Source of the DNA: Humitalea rosea | Lineage (GTDB): Bacteria > Pseudomonadota > Alphaproteobacteria > Acetobacterales > Acetobacteraceae | Assembly (NCBI RefSeq): GCF_003253705.1 | Contig: NZ_QKYU01000009.1 | Location: 1 to 64,000, forward strand | Length of the DNA: 64,000 nucleotides | Direction: 5' to 3' | Part shown: positions 35,060 through 44,401 of the stretch, in pieces | How positions within the stretch are numbered: the first letter of the stretch is position 1 | How the letters are laid out: each line of letters starts with the position of its first letter | The notes under the pieces: model-generated | The model's database searches: none | What the model saw: the letters and a program-made list of their open reading frames with translations, nothing else | Told to the model about the DNA's origin: nothing | Made by a program: the position numbers and the translations under genes

Positions 35060-35085
35060 GCAACCTCGCGGCCTCTCGCCAGTTT
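35060..35085 (+). promoter_or_regulatory. possible EcfG-type stress promoter for the DUF892 gene
   Basis: GCAAC at 35060-35064 and AGTTTC at 35081-35086 are spaced 16 bases apart, close to the alphaproteobacterial general-stress pattern GGAAC-N16/18-CGTT with one -35 mismatch and one -10 mismatch. It lies 38 bases before the gene. A similar pair precedes the PRC-barrel gene. Confidence 0.28.
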
Positions 35086-35123
35086 CGATGCTGTTGCCAA
35101 CAGCTCAGACGAACGGGGTCATC

Positions 35124-35615
35124 ATGAAAAGCGAAGTCCGGGAATTGCTGGTCGATCAGATGAAGGATGCTTACAGCGCCGAAAAGCAGGCGCTGCGCTG
35201 CATGCAGCGCGCCGTCCGCAAAGTGACGGCCCCCGCCCTGAAGGAGGGAATCCAGGCGCATGTCGAGCAGACGCAGACCCATATCGAACGGGTCGAGCAG
35301 GCGCTGGACATGCTGGGCGCCCGGCCGGGCCGGAAAGTGTGCGAGGCGATGCGCGGCCTGGTCGAGGAAGCGCAGCATGAGATGGAAGAACACGACAAGG
35401 GGCCGGTCATGGACCTGGTCATCGTCGCCGGCATGCAGCGCATCGAGCACTACGAGATCGCCGCCTATGGCGTCGATATCGCTCTGGCGAAGGCGCTCGG
35501 CGAGGACGCGCTGATGGCCCTCCTCCAGACCACCCTGGAGGAAGAGAAGCAGACCGACATGAAGCTCACCGAGGTCACGCAGCAGACGCTGATGGCCGAT
35601 GCGATGGCCGATTAG
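35124..35615 (+). CDS. ferritin-like DUF892 protein (YciE/YciF family)
   Basis: 163-residue all-helical protein of the DUF892 family. VRELLVDQMKDAYSAEKQAL at the N-terminus and VIVAGMQRIEHYEIAAYG near residue 105 carry the E/H residues of a ferritin-like four-helix bundle; the late LEEEKQTDMKLTEV supplies further acidic ligands. Such proteins are strongly induced by general or osmotic stress, with unproven iron-related chemistry. The start at 35124 gives the family N-terminus; the upstream in-frame ATG at 35088 is less likely. Confidence 0.88.
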   Translation: MKSEVRELLVDQMKDAYSAEKQALRCMQRAVRKVTAPALKEGIQAHVEQTQTHIERVEQALDMLGARPGRKVCEAMRGLVEEAQHEMEEHDKGPVMDLVIVAGMQRIEHYEIAAYGVDIALAKALGEDALMALLQTTLEEEKQTDMKLTEVTQQTLMADAMAD

Positions 35616-35643
35616 CCTATTACTCTGTCAGCAAGGAATGCGG

Positions 35644-35678
35644 AGCGCGGCATGGGCCAAACCGGCCCATGCCGCGCT
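35644..35678 (+). terminator. strong hairpin after the DUF892 gene
   Basis: A perfect 15-bp stem, AGCGCGGCATGGGCC pairing with GGCCCATGCCGCGCT, with loop AAACC, begins 28 bases after the stop codon. No T run follows, so it may be a hairpin-type or mRNA-stabilising terminator. It separates the DUF892 and PRC-barrel transcription units. Confidence 0.65.
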
Positions 35679-35732
35679 GCTTGGCCGCACGACTCGGTTT
35701 CCCCTGCCACCTCAAGGCCGCGCTTGCCCCAC

Positions 35733-35758
35733 GGAAACTTTGCTCCCGCCTTCCCGTT
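35733..35758 (+). promoter_or_regulatory. possible EcfG-type stress promoter for the PRC-barrel gene
   Basis: GGAAA at 35733-35737 and CGTTTC at 35755-35760 are 17 bases apart, resembling the GGAAC-N16/18-CGTT general-stress promoter. It lies about 50 bases before the start codon. The -10 half is followed by CGACTGC, close to the CGATGCTG following the similar element at 35060. Confidence 0.35.
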
Positions 35759-35809
35759 TCGACTGCAACGGCCACCAGCGGCCGATCCACAGCAGAACGG
35801 GAGACACTG

Positions 35810-36400
35810 ATGACGCGCAGCGACCTTCGCCGAGACCTCATTCTGGCCACCGCAACCGCAGGCCTTCTTGCCCTGCCCCTGATGGCGATGGCTCAGGCCC
35901 CCCCGCCCGCACAGCCCGCGCAGGCGGTTCCGACCCAGTCCGCGCCGCCGGAAAGCCCGGTTCCCGCCCGCCCGACGCCCGACGCTACCGGCATCACGCC
36001 GCAGGGCATCATGGGCACCACGCCGGCGCAGGCGCCGGTGACCGGCACCCATCCCGCCCCGCCGACCCCGGCCACCACCGGCCCCGTCGCGGCCAATGCG
36101 GCCGACGTGACGGGATTGCCCGCCGGCATCCGCGCCAGCCGTATCATCGGCAAGAACGTGCGCGGCGCCGAAGACCGTACCATCGGCGAGATCGATGACC
36201 TGATGGTGCCGCAGGGCGGGGGCCAGCCGGTTGCGATCCTCTCGGTCGGCGGCTTCCTGGGCATTGGCGCCCACCTCGTGGCGGTGCCGTACAACCAGCT
36301 GACCCGTACCGCCGGCCAGAACTATCTGACCCTGCCCAACGCCACGGTTGATTCGCTGAAGGCCCTGCCGGCCTTCACCTATCCCGAGAACAACGACTAA
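35810..36400 (+). CDS. exported PRC-barrel domain protein
   Basis: 196-residue protein with a signal peptide (DLILATATAGLLALPLMAMAQA), a long low-complexity Pro/Ala linker (about residues 26-105), then a PRC-barrel: GIRASRIIGKNVRGAEDRTI, IGEIDDLMVP and VAILSVGGFLGIGAHLVAVPY. Secreted PRC-barrel proteins are common in the alphaproteobacterial stress response. The start at 35810 is fixed by the signal peptide. The 3' end overlaps the convergent YjbH-like gene by 4 bases. Confidence 0.84.
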   Translation: MTRSDLRRDLILATATAGLLALPLMAMAQAPPPAQPAQAVPTQSAPPESPVPARPTPDATGITPQGIMGTTPAQAPVTGTHPAPPTPATTGPVAANAADVTGLPAGIRASRIIGKNVRGAEDRTIGEIDDLMVPQGGGQPVAILSVGGFLGIGAHLVAVPYNQLTRTAGQNYLTLPNATVDSLKALPAFTYPENND

Positions 36401-38526
36401 CGCGCGAAGCCGGCGACCCCGCGGCGCAGGGCATCCGCCCTGCCGTCGCGGGTGACGCCCCAGAGCGCAGTGTCCACGGACAGGCGTTGCCCGCCATCAC
36501 GCTGCACCGGCCGGATCAGGGCGGTGCCGCTCTGCCGGGTTTCGGCCCCGAACAGCACCAGCGGCAGCCGTACATGGATGCCCTTGTCGAACGAGCCCTC
36601 ACCGAACTTGCTGAAGGGCACATCGGTCATCGTGGCGAAGCCGCCGATCTCGATCCCGCTGTCGAAGCGCCGGCCGAGTTCCAGCGTCCCGCCCCAGTCC
36701 CCGGCCAGATACCTGCCGGCGCGGGCGATCCCGTACAGGTTCCAGACAGGAAGATCGGCATAGACCGAGACATGCCCGGTCGCGACCTCATAATCCCGGA
36801 AGGCCAGGCGCTGGTCATAGTCGCGGGCCCGCACGTAATTCGCGTCCACCCCCACCGCCACGGCGCTCTCGGCCGGTCGCCACAGCACTTCGGTCGAGAT
36901 CCCGCCGAACATCGGCTCCAGCAGGCCGACGGTCACGCGGGCGAATACATCCGGCGCCGCGGTCCAGATCCGTTCGGCATAGAGGGCGGGAATGCTCGTC
37001 TTCCCCTCCCGCGCATAACGGGCATAGTCGCTGCGGACATGGGGCAGCGCGCTGTCGCTCGGCAGCCCATCCGAGAGGTTGCCGAGCAGCGCCTGCTGCA
37101 CGCTGCCCGCCACGGAAACCCCCGCCCCCAGATCGTAGCGCCCACCAACCGCCACGGCGCCCTGATACCGCAAGGTGCTGGTCGGGTCCCCGAGCACCAG
37201 CGCCAGCCGCGGTTCCACCCCCCAGTCGAAGCCGCCGCCTGGCGCCCGGCTGCCGGCGGGCCATTGGGTCGTGCCGGCAGGCAGCAGCCGCGTCGCCGCC
37301 CAGGCTTCCTCGGGTGAGGCCTGGTCCTGGGCGGCCGCCTCCAACACCGCGCGGGGGATGGTCATCTCCGCGACCTCCGCGCCCGCCTGCCACCAGGCGA
37401 TGCGAAGCATGCCGATGTCGGGCGGCAGCACCCCATTCACCGCCCGCAGCACGCGGGCCGAGGTCTGCGCCAGCGTGCGGTGGGGGCCGCCGGAGACGGC
37501 GATCTGTGCCTCATTGCCCTCGATCCCGAAGGCCACGGGCGGCAGGCCGGCGGCCCGCAGGGCGGCGAAGACGCGCCCGGCCAGGGCTTCGTCAGCCTCG
37601 GCCACCACGGGCCGGGCCGGCATCGGCGGGGGCGGCGGCAGGCTCATGGCCGGGGGGGCGCCGGGGTCGATACGAAAACTCAGCCGGATCAGCAGATCGG
37701 TGCCATGCACCGCGAAGAGGCCGGCATCGACCGTTTCATTCGACCATTGCAGGCCGAAGTTGAACCGCGAGGCCGCCCTGCCGGTCAGCCCGGTGGTCCG
37801 GGCCGGGTAGCCGCCGCTCTCGTCCCGCAGCACGTCGGCGCTGTATTCGGCCTTGGCGCGCAGCCCCTCCAACGCGCCCCAGGGGGTCGGGACCGCGGGC
37901 AGCGAGACTTCGATGCCGCCGAAGGCGCCACTCTCCTCGCCGCGAAAGAAGCTGGTGGAGAGCGTGCCGCCCCGCCCCACATCCCGTGGCCGGTCCGCGA
38001 AACGCTCCGAGAAATATCGCGCCGGATTGTTCGTATCGGCCCCGGTCGCGAGCCGGCCCCAGCCGAGACCGAGCGTGGCATCCACCGGCCCCCATCGGCG
38101 GGAGGCCGCAATGTATTCCCCGGCGTAGATGCCGGTGCCGATCACATCCTGTAGCCCGATGGCGACCGCCGGGGTCCATTGACCCTCCTCGATCAGTCGC
38201 AGCTTCAGGTCGAAGGCCCGGTCGGTGGTCATGCCGCTGCCGGTGGTGGTGTTCAGCCTCTCGCTGAGGCGGAAGGTGGTTTCCAGGAACGGCAGGGCCT
38301 GGAAGGAGAGGAACCAGAAGCGCCGCTGGTGGCGAAGACTGGCGCCCGCCTCCAGCGTGCCGTCGGGGCGGAAGCGGGCGTTGCGGCTCTCGATGAGCCC
38401 GACGCCGCCGAAGTCGCTGCCTGTGGCAGGCACGTCCTGGCCCAGGGCGGGACCGCCGAGGATCGCCGCCAACAGCACCACAACAAAGGCAACCATCCCC
38501 ATCCCGGCCAGGGTCGCGCGGCGCAT
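36397..38526 (-). CDS. YjbH domain-containing exported protein
   Basis: 709-residue protein beginning with a signal peptide (MRRATLAGMGMVAFVVVLLA, cleavage near GPALGQ) and continuing as a beta-rich outer-membrane type protein of the YjbH family. Blocks are GGVGLIESRNARFRPDGTLE, ALPFLETTFRLSERLN, AFDLKLRLIEEGQW and IGLQDVIGTGIYAGEYIAAS near the front, and TDVPFSKFGEGSFDKGIHVRLP near the end. In enterobacteria yjbEFGH makes an exopolysaccharide; no yjbEFG partners are adjacent here. Starts at 38571 and 38613 also lie in frame. Confidence 0.83.
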   Translation of the reverse strand: MRRATLAGMGMVAFVVVLLAAILGGPALGQDVPATGSDFGGVGLIESRNARFRPDGTLEAGASLRHQRRFWFLSFQALPFLETTFRLSERLNTTTGSGMTTDRAFDLKLRLIEEGQWTPAVAIGLQDVIGTGIYAGEYIAASRRWGPVDATLGLGWGRLATGADTNNPARYFSERFADRPRDVGRGGTLSTSFFRGEESGAFGGIEVSLPAVPTPWGALEGLRAKAEYSADVLRDESGGYPARTTGLTGRAASRFNFGLQWSNETVDAGLFAVHGTDLLIRLSFRIDPGAPPAMSLPPPPPMPARPVVAEADEALAGRVFAALRAAGLPPVAFGIEGNEAQIAVSGGPHRTLAQTSARVLRAVNGVLPPDIGMLRIAWWQAGAEVAEMTIPRAVLEAAAQDQASPEEAWAATRLLPAGTTQWPAGSRAPGGGFDWGVEPRLALVLGDPTSTLRYQGAVAVGGRYDLGAGVSVAGSVQQALLGNLSDGLPSDSALPHVRSDYARYAREGKTSIPALYAERIWTAAPDVFARVTVGLLEPMFGGISTEVLWRPAESAVAVGVDANYVRARDYDQRLAFRDYEVATGHVSVYADLPVWNLYGIARAGRYLAGDWGGTLELGRRFDSGIEIGGFATMTDVPFSKFGEGSFDKGIHVRLPLVLFGAETRQSGTALIRPVQRDGGQRLSVDTALWGVTRDGRADALRRGVAGFAR

Positions 38527-38574
38527 CCGTTCTGACCAGAGGGCGGTGCATGAATGGATAATCTTGCCCATGCG

Positions 38575-38604
38575 TTGACCTTGCACCGCGACGCAACATA
38601 CTAA
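38575..38604 (+). promoter_or_regulatory. sigma-70-type promoter candidate for sdhCDAB
   Basis: TTGACC (38575-38580) and TACTAA (38599-38604) are separated by 18 bases. The distance to the sdhC start is 63 bases. It overlaps the leader of the divergent YjbH-like gene. It is one of the few AT-relaxed spots in the region. Confidence 0.4.
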
Positions 38605-38666
38605 GGTAGCCAAGGTCGCTGTAACCGACCGTCACCTTCCAAGTAGAGCCACGGGCGAAAATCCTG

Positions 38667-39107
38667 ATGTCCCTGACGCATGATGCACGCGAAGCGGCCT
38701 TCCATGGCCGCCGGACCGATGGCTCCAAGGTGCGGCGGCCACTGTCGCCGCATCTGCAGGTCTATAAGCCGCAATGGACCAGTGGCCTGTCCATCCTGAA
38801 CCGGATCGCCGGTATCGGCTGGACGGCGGGGTTGCTGTTGCTGGTGTGGTGGCTGGTGGCCGCGGCCGCCGGTGCTGCGGCCTTCGAGAAGGCGCAGTGG
38901 TTCCTGGGCTCCTTCATCGGGCTGCTGATGCTGTTCGGCCTGACCTTGGCGGCCTGGTTCCACACGCTGGCCGGCATCCGCCATCTGGTCTGGGACGCGG
39001 GCTTCGGCTTCGCCCTGCCCCGGGCCTATGCCTCGGGGATGGTGGTGGTGATCGGGACCGGTGTGTTGACGGTGCTGACCTGGGTCATCGCCCTGGTGAT
39101 CTGGTAA
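38667..39107 (+). CDS. sdhC: succinate dehydrogenase cytochrome b556 subunit
   Basis: 146-residue membrane anchor of complex II. RPLSPHLQVYKPQWTSGLSI and NRIAGIGWTAG form the conserved N-terminal quinone-site segment, and FHTLAGIRHLVWDAG (near residue 108) holds the heme-ligating His. Three membrane segments are visible. With SdhD it anchors SdhAB and passes electrons to ubiquinone. It is first in the sdhCDAB operon. Confidence 0.95.
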   Translation: MSLTHDAREAAFHGRRTDGSKVRRPLSPHLQVYKPQWTSGLSILNRIAGIGWTAGLLLLVWWLVAAAAGAAAFEKAQWFLGSFIGLLMLFGLTLAAWFHTLAGIRHLVWDAGFGFALPRAYASGMVVVIGTGVLTVLTWVIALVIW

Positions 39108-39119
39108 GGGGCGCGCGAC

Positions 39120-39518
39120 ATGAACACCGAAACCGATAGCGCCCTTCGCCTTCAGTCCCCGCTCGGCCGCGTGCGCGGCATGGGCTCGGCCCGGGCCGGC
39201 ACGCATCACTGGTGGATGCAGCGGGTCACCTCGATCGGGCTGCTGCCGCTGACGCTGTGGTTCGCGCTCTCCGCCGTGTCGCTGGCCGGCGCCAGCTATG
39301 CCGAGGCGCTGGCCTGGATCGGCTCACCCTTCAATGCGGTGCTGCTGATCGCAACCCTGTTGCTGAGCTTTCATCACACCAACGCGGGTTTGCAGGTGGT
39401 GATCGAGGACTATGTGCACGTCCCGGGCGCCCGCATCGCGGCGTTGCTGGCGGTGAAGGCGGTCTGCGGGCTGCTGGCGATCGCCTCGGTTCTGGCGGTG
39501 CTTCGCATCGCCGTCTGA
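39120..39518 (+). CDS. sdhD: succinate dehydrogenase membrane anchor subunit
   Basis: 132-residue partner of SdhC with three membrane segments. GSARAGTHHWWMQRVTSIG near residue 20 and SFHHTNAGLQVVIEDYVH near residue 85, with its conserved His and DYVH motif, are diagnostic. It starts 12 bases after sdhC. It completes the quinone-binding membrane domain. Confidence 0.94.
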   Translation: MNTETDSALRLQSPLGRVRGMGSARAGTHHWWMQRVTSIGLLPLTLWFALSAVSLAGASYAEALAWIGSPFNAVLLIATLLLSFHHTNAGLQVVIEDYVHVPGARIAALLAVKAVCGLLAIASVLAVLRIAV

Positions 39519-39611
39519 CGGGGAAGCCCACTGACGGGACTGGCCGGGGCGTATGGTCGCCCGGCAAAAAATTGGGGCTCAAATGCCCCCAGGTGACGGA
39601 AGAACGGGACG

Positions 39612-41423
39612 ATGAACGCGATCAGCAAGCCGAGCATCGGGGCCTACCGCATTGTGGACCACACCTATGACGTGGTGGTGGTCGGTGCCGGCGGGGCGGG
39701 TCTGCGCGCCACATTCGGCATGGGTGCGGCGGGGCTCAAGACCGCCTGCATCACCAAGGTCTTCCCGACCCGGTCCCACACCGTCGCGGCCCAGGGTGGC
39801 GTCGGCGCGGCGCTGGGCAACATGGGCGAGGATGACTGGCGCTGGCACATGTACGACACCGTGAAGGGGTCGGACTGGCTGGGCGACCAGGATGCCATCG
39901 AATACATGTGCCGCGAGGCGATCCCCGCGATCATCGAGCTGGAACACTACGGCGTGCCGTTCAGCCGCACCGATGACGGCAAGATCTACCAGCGCCCCTT
40001 CGGCGGCCACATGCAGGACTACGGCAAGACCCCGGCGATGCGCGCCTGTGCGGCCGCCGACCGCACCGGCCACGCCATCCTGCACACGCTCTACCAGCAG
40101 TCGCTGAAGCATGGCGTCGAGTTCTTTGTCGAATACTTCGCCCTCGACCTCATCATGGATGAGGAAGGCGTCTGCCGCGGCGTCATGGCCTGGAACCTCG
40201 AAGACGGGACCATGCATCGCTTCCGCGCGCAGCAGGTGGTGCTGGCGACCGGTGGCTATGGCCGCGCCTATTTCTCCTGCACCTCCGCCCATACCTGCAC
40301 GGGCGACGGTGGTGGGATGGTGCTGCGCGCCGGCCTGCCGATGCAGGACATGGAATTCGTGCAGTTCCACCCGACCGGCATCTATGGCGCCGGCTGCCTG
40401 GTGACCGAAGGGGCCCGCGGCGAAGGCGGCTACCTGACCAATTCCAATGGCGAACGCTTCATGGAGCGCTACGCGCCGACGGCCAAGGATCTGGCCTCGC
40501 GCGATGTCGTCTCCCGCGCCATGTCCGTGGAAATCCGCGAAGGCCGCGGCTGTGGTCCGAACAAGGACCACATCATGCTGCATCTGGAGCACCTCGGCGC
40601 CGATCTGCTGCATGAACGCCTGCCGGGCATTTCCGAAACCGCCAAGGTTTTTGCGGGCGTCGATGTGACGAAGGAGCCGATCCCGATGCTCCCGACCGTC
40701 CATTACAACATGGGCGGCGTGCCCACGAACATCCACACCGAGGTGCTGCGCCCGACCGCGACCGACCAGGATGCGATCGTGCCCGGGCTGATGGCGGTGG
40801 GTGAGGCCGCCTGCGTCTCCGTCCATGGCGCCAACCGCCTCGGCACCAATTCGCTGCTCGACCTCGTGGTGTTCGGCCGTGCCGCCGCCCTGCGGGCCGC
40901 CGAGATCATCAAGCCCGGCGCCTCGCAGGCGCCGCTGCCGGCGCGCGCCGGCGAAGCCTCGCTGGACCGGCTGGACAAGCGCCGCCACGCCAAGGGCAGC
41001 ACCCGCACCGCCGAGGTGCGCCTGGCGATGCAGAAGACCATGCAGACCCATGCCGCGGTGTTCCGCACCTCTGAGTTGCTGAGCGAGGGTGTCGCCAAGA
41101 TGCAGGGCGTCTATGACGCCGCCCGCGACCTGTATGTCTCGGACAAGTCGCTGATCTGGAACTCGGATCTGGTCGAGTCGCTGGAACTCGACAACCTCAT
41201 GGGCAATGCCATGACCACCATGGTCGGCGCCGAGGCCCGCCACGAAAGCCGTGGCGCCCATGCGCATGAGGACTTCCCCAACCGCGACGACGTGACCTGG
41301 ATGAAGCACACCCTCGCCTGGGCCGACGAGGAGGGTCACGTGAAGCTGGACTACCGCGACGTGAAGATGCGGACCCTGACCAACGAAGTGCAGGTGTTCC
41401 CCCCGAAGGCGCGCGTTTACTAA
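39612..41423 (+). CDS. sdhA: succinate dehydrogenase flavoprotein subunit
   Basis: 603-residue FAD subunit that oxidises succinate to fumarate. The FAD motif [18 protein letters not shown] is at about 21-38, the His that covalently holds FAD is H56 in [11 protein letters not shown], and the substrate-site Arg lies in [20 protein letters not shown] (near 405). The C-terminal [14 protein letters not shown] is standard. The length is normal. A 93-base gap before it contains GC-rich inverted segments but no gene. Confidence 0.97.
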   Translation: MNAISKPSIGAYRIVDHTYDVVVVGAGGAGLRATFGMGAAGLKTACITKVFPTRSHTVAAQGGVGAALGNMGEDDWRWHMYDTVKGSDWLGDQDAIEYMCREAIPAIIELEHYGVPFSRTDDGKIYQRPFGGHMQDYGKTPAMRACAAADRTGHAILHTLYQQSLKHGVEFFVEYFALDLIMDEEGVCRGVMAWNLEDGTMHRFRAQQVVLATGGYGRAYFSCTSAHTCTGDGGGMVLRAGLPMQDMEFVQFHPTGIYGAGCLVTEGARGEGGYLTNSNGERFMERYAPTAKDLASRDVVSRAMSVEIREGRGCGPNKDHIMLHLEHLGADLLHERLPGISETAKVFAGVDVTKEPIPMLPTVHYNMGGVPTNIHTEVLRPTATDQDAIVPGLMAVGEAACVSVHGANRLGTNSLLDLVVFGRAAALRAAEIIKPGASQAPLPARAGEASLDRLDKRRHAKGSTRTAEVRLAMQKTMQTHAAVFRTSELLSEGVAKMQGVYDAARDLYVSDKSLIWNSDLVESLELDNLMGNAMTTMVGAEARHESRGAHAHEDFPNRDDVTWMKHTLAWADEEGHVKLDYRDVKMRTLTNEVQVFPPKARVY

Positions 41424-41443
41424 CGCTAGACAAGGCTGAAACG

Positions 41444-42226
41444 ATGGCGACCTTCACGCTTCCGAAGAACAGCAAGATCGGCGACGGCAAGACCTATGCC
41501 GCGCCCTCTGGCGCAACCAATGTCCGGTCTTTCAGCATCTACCGCTGGGACCCGGACAGCGAAGCCACGCCGCGGCGCGACACCTACAAGATCGACCTCG
41601 ACAATTGCGGGCCGATGGTTCTGGACGCGCTGATCAAGATCAAGAACGAGATCGACGGTAGCCTCACCTTCCGCCGGTCTTGCCGGGAGGGCATCTGCGG
41701 CTCCTGCGCGATGAACATCGACGGCACCAATACCCTCGCCTGCCTCAAGCCGATCGAGGACGTGACCGGCGACGTGAAGATCAACCCGCTGCCGCATCTG
41801 CCGGTGGTGAAGGATCTGGTCCCCGACCTGTCGCAGCTTTACGCGCAGTATCGCAGCGTCGAGCCCTGGCTGAAGTCCGACACCCCCCCGCCGCCGGATG
41901 AGGAGCGCCGCCAGTCCAAGGAGGAGCGCGCCAAGCTCGACGGCATGTGGGAATGCATCCTGTGCTTCTGCTGCTCGACCGCCTGCCCCTCCTATTGGTG
42001 GAATGGCGACCGCTTCCTCGGGCCCGCCGTGCTGCTCGCGGCCTATCGCTGGATCGCCGACAGCCGTGACGAGCGGACCGGCGAGCGGCTGGATGCGCTG
42101 GAAGACCCCTTCCGCCTGTATCGCTGCCACACGATCATGAACTGCACCAACACCTGCCCCAAGGGTCTGAACCCCGCCAAGGCGATCGGGTCCATCAAGC
42201 AGATGATGGTGGAACGGCAGGGCTGA
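41444..42226 (+). CDS. sdhB: succinate dehydrogenase iron-sulfur subunit
   Basis: 260-residue electron-transfer subunit. The [2Fe-2S] ligands lie in [15 protein letters not shown] with the following LAC (near residues 78-98), the [4Fe-4S] in [15 protein letters not shown] (near 170), and the [3Fe-4S] in [17 protein letters not shown] (near 228). It passes electrons from SdhA to the membrane subunits. It ends the operon and is followed 6 bases later by a perfect hairpin terminator. Confidence 0.97.
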   Translation: MATFTLPKNSKIGDGKTYAAPSGATNVRSFSIYRWDPDSEATPRRDTYKIDLDNCGPMVLDALIKIKNEIDGSLTFRRSCREGICGSCAMNIDGTNTLACLKPIEDVTGDVKINPLPHLPVVKDLVPDLSQLYAQYRSVEPWLKSDTPPPPDEERRQSKEERAKLDGMWECILCFCCSTACPSYWWNGDRFLGPAVLLAAYRWIADSRDERTGERLDALEDPFRLYRCHTIMNCTNTCPKGLNPAKAIGSIKQMMVERQG

Positions 42227-42232
42227 CCGCCT

Positions 42233-42260
42233 GCTGGCCAGAGGGCATTCTCTGGCCAGC
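42233..42260. terminator. bidirectional hairpin terminator after sdhB
   Basis: A perfect 11-bp stem GCTGGCCAGAG/CTCTGGCCAGC with loop GGCATT, 6 bases after the sdhB stop and 26 bases from the end of the convergent XRE gene. No T run follows. The position suits termination from both sides. Confidence 0.7.
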
Positions 42261-42286
42261 CTGCCTCCTTGGGGGCGCCAGACCGA

Positions 42287-42715
42287 TCAGGGCGACGCGC
42301 GTCGCCGCCCGCGCCTGCCATCCCCATGGGCGGCCTGCGCCGGCCTCGGCCGCACCGCGGGGGCGTGCCGGTCCAGCACCGCCGCGATCTCGGCCACCGC
42401 GGCCGGGGGCAGGCTACGAAACCGCGCGGCCAGCCGGTTCGCGAGCCGGGTCGCCTCTGGGTCCAGCCCCGCGGTGTCGATCGCGACCTTCGGCTCGCTG
42501 ACCCGCGCCAGCCGCACCATCTCCTCCGCCTCATCCCAGATCAGGCCGAAGGCCTCGTTCACCTGATGAATCAGGCCTGGCCCCGGGGTACCCCGGCGGC
42601 CGTGCTCCAGTGCCGAAAGATACGGCGCGGAGACTTGCAGCGCCTCCGCCAGATCCTTCAACCGCATGCCGCGCGCCTTCCGCAAGGCCCGCAGCCTCTC
42701 CCCGAAGGGCGTCAC
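42287..42715 (-). CDS. XRE-family helix-turn-helix regulator
   Basis: 142-residue protein with an N-terminal HTH_XRE domain: [20 protein letters not shown], then the recognition helix in [18 protein letters not shown] (about residues 27-44). The C-terminal half, with [20 protein letters not shown] and a Pro/Arg-rich tail, is not recognised. The start overlaps the stop of the Smr gene by 4 bases, so the two are made together. Its targets are unknown. Confidence 0.87.
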   Translation of the reverse strand: MTPFGERLRALRKARGMRLKDLAEALQVSAPYLSALEHGRRGTPGPGLIHQVNEAFGLIWDEAEEMVRLARVSEPKVAIDTAGLDPEATRLANRLAARFRSLPPAAVAEIAAVLDRHAPAVRPRPAQAAHGDGRRGRRRASP

Positions 42716-43242
42716 CGCCGCCGCCGCAGCAGCACATGCACCGCCCCGGCATTGGCCGCATGCGGATGTGCCAAGGCCAGGACCAGTGGCCGCAGATCAT
42801 GCGCGTTCAGCCAGAAGGGCAGTTCCCGCTTCAGCACCCCGCCCGTCTCGGTCGAGCCCTTGCCGGTGACGATGGCCACGCACCGCAGCCCGTCCATCAC
42901 CGCCGAGGCGAGAAAAGCGCGCACCGCGCCATGCGCCTGCTGCGCCGTGCGGCCATGCAGGTCCAGCGTGCGTTCCGCCCGGGTCTTGCCCCGGCGCAGG
43001 TCACGCCAGCGACGAGCGTCGATGCCGGGGGGTGGCGTGCCGACCGCGAACTCGGGGGCCGGGCGAGGGCGCGCCGCGGGGGCGGGCGCGGAAGCTGCGG
43101 GAGCGGGTACGACCACCACCGGTGGAGGGGCCGGCCGCGCCGGAAGCGCGCGCCCCGGCAGGGGTTCCACCCCGGACAGCTCCGCCCAGCCCGCCCAAAG
43201 GGCGGCTTCCTGGGCGGAAACGGTGCGGATGCGGCGGGACAT
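42712..43242 (-). CDS. Smr/MutS2 C-terminal-type domain protein
   Basis: 176-residue protein with a Pro/Ala-rich N-terminal linker (about residues 30-70) and a C-terminal Smr domain: [18 protein letters not shown] with the LDLHG motif (near residue 103), [18 protein letters not shown] with the GKG/GxG motif, and a final [17 protein letters not shown]. Smr domains nick or cleave DNA or RNA. The start at 43242 gives the family N-terminus ([11 protein letters not shown]); the longer reading overlaps the next gene and is rejected. Confidence 0.86.
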   Translation of the reverse strand: MSRRIRTVSAQEAALWAGWAELSGVEPLPGRALPARPAPPPVVVVPAPAASAPAPAARPRPAPEFAVGTPPPGIDARRWRDLRRGKTRAERTLDLHGRTAQQAHGAVRAFLASAVMDGLRCVAIVTGKGSTETGGVLKRELPFWLNAHDLRPLVLALAHPHAANAGAVHVLLRRRR

Positions 43243-43285
43243 GTTGCAGTGCAAATAGGCCCTGCCCCGCCGCCCCGCCACCCAT

Positions 43286-44347
43286 TCAGTCGGCGCGGAG
43301 CCGCTTCGCCATGGCCGCGCCGGTCGCGATGGTGCCCAGACGCCCGCCGACATCGCCGGTCGCCTCGCCGGCCGCGACCGCGTCGCGCACCGCCGTCTCG
43401 ATCGCCGCCGCCGCCTGGCCGAAGCGCGGCTGGCCCTTGCGGTCGCCATGCCAGCCCAGGAGCATCGCGGCGGAGAGCACCAGCGAGAACGGGTTCGCCT
43501 TGTCCTGCCCGGCGATATCCGGCGCCGAGCCATGCGCCGCCTGCGCCATCGCGTATTCGGACCCCGCGTTCAGCGAACCGCCAAGGCCGATGCTGCCCGA
43601 AAGCTCAGCCGCCAGATCCGACAGGATGTCGCCGAACATGTTGGTCGTGACCACCACGTCGAAGCTCTGCGGCGTGCGGACCAGCAGCGCCGCCATGGCG
43701 TCGATGATGCGCTCGTCGAAGGCGACATCCGGGTAGTCCGCCGCGACCTGCCGGCAGATGCCGAGGAACAGCCCGTCGGTCTGCTTCAACACATTCGCCT
43801 TATGCACCGCCGTCACATGCTTGCGGCTGCGGCGGGCCAGGCGAAACGCCTCATGCGCGATGCGCTCGCAGCCCTTGCGCGTGATCTTGCGGATCGAGAT
43901 GCCGACATCCTCGGTCACCAGGATATCCGCATTGCCGATGAACATGGTCCGGTCGGCGTAGAAGCCCTCGGTGTTCTCGCGCACGATCGTCAGGTCGAAC
44001 GCGCCGACCGGCGCCTTGACGCCCGGATAGGTCCGCGACGGGCGGATATTGGCGTAGAGGTCGAGCCCCTTGCGGAAGAAGGCGGAAGGATTGACCCCGC
44101 CCTTGGCCGCATCGCCGAATTCGAAGGTCGCCGTCGGGCCGAGGATCAGCCCATCGGCCGCCTTCACCCGGTCGAGCAGCTCGGGCACCACGGTCGTGCC
44201 GTGCTTGGCGAAGGAGGCGTGGCCGACCAGATCCTCCTCCAGGACCAGACCCAACTGGAACCGCTCGGAAGCGGCCTGGAGGATCGTGAGGGTCGCCTCC
44301 GAAATCTCGGGGCCAATCCCATCCCCCGGCAGAACGATCAGATGCAT
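43286..44347 (-). CDS. isocitrate/isopropylmalate dehydrogenase family protein
   Basis: 353-residue beta-decarboxylating dehydrogenase. It opens MHLIVLPGDGIGPEISEA, has LTIVRENTEGFYAD (near residue 123), the KANVLKQTDG lysine region and the metal-ligand DVVVTTNMFGDILSDLAAEL. The nearest relatives by motif are tartrate/isopropylmalate dehydrogenases; no leuC or leuD is adjacent, so a leuB assignment is not supported. It is downstream of the lutC gene on the same strand, separated by 54 bases. Confidence 0.85.
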   Translation of the reverse strand: MHLIVLPGDGIGPEISEATLTILQAASERFQLGLVLEEDLVGHASFAKHGTTVVPELLDRVKAADGLILGPTATFEFGDAAKGGVNPSAFFRKGLDLYANIRPSRTYPGVKAPVGAFDLTIVRENTEGFYADRTMFIGNADILVTEDVGISIRKITRKGCERIAHEAFRLARRSRKHVTAVHKANVLKQTDGLFLGICRQVAADYPDVAFDERIIDAMAALLVRTPQSFDVVVTTNMFGDILSDLAAELSGSIGLGGSLNAGSEYAMAQAAHGSAPDIAGQDKANPFSLVLSAAMLLGWHGDRKGQPRFGQAAAAIETAVRDAVAAGEATGDVGGRLGTIATGAAMAKRLRAD

Positions 44348-44401
44348 GGCGACGCCTCGTGCTGTGGATGCCCGGGGGCATACACCCGAATGCGCGCCGG
44401 G

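Noticed and set aside
33045..35450. 801-codon minus-strand frame across the glycosyltransferase and MoCF genes
   Set aside because: His/Gln/Arg-rich shadow spanning several genes; no motif.
39519..39611. Possible small gene or riboswitch between sdhD and sdhA
   Set aside because: Only GC-rich partial hairpins are visible; no frame with a start site and no known riboswitch consensus.
43243..43533. N-terminal extension of the Smr gene
   Set aside because: Arg/Ser-rich, overlaps the end of the dehydrogenase gene, and the family N-terminus starts at 43242.
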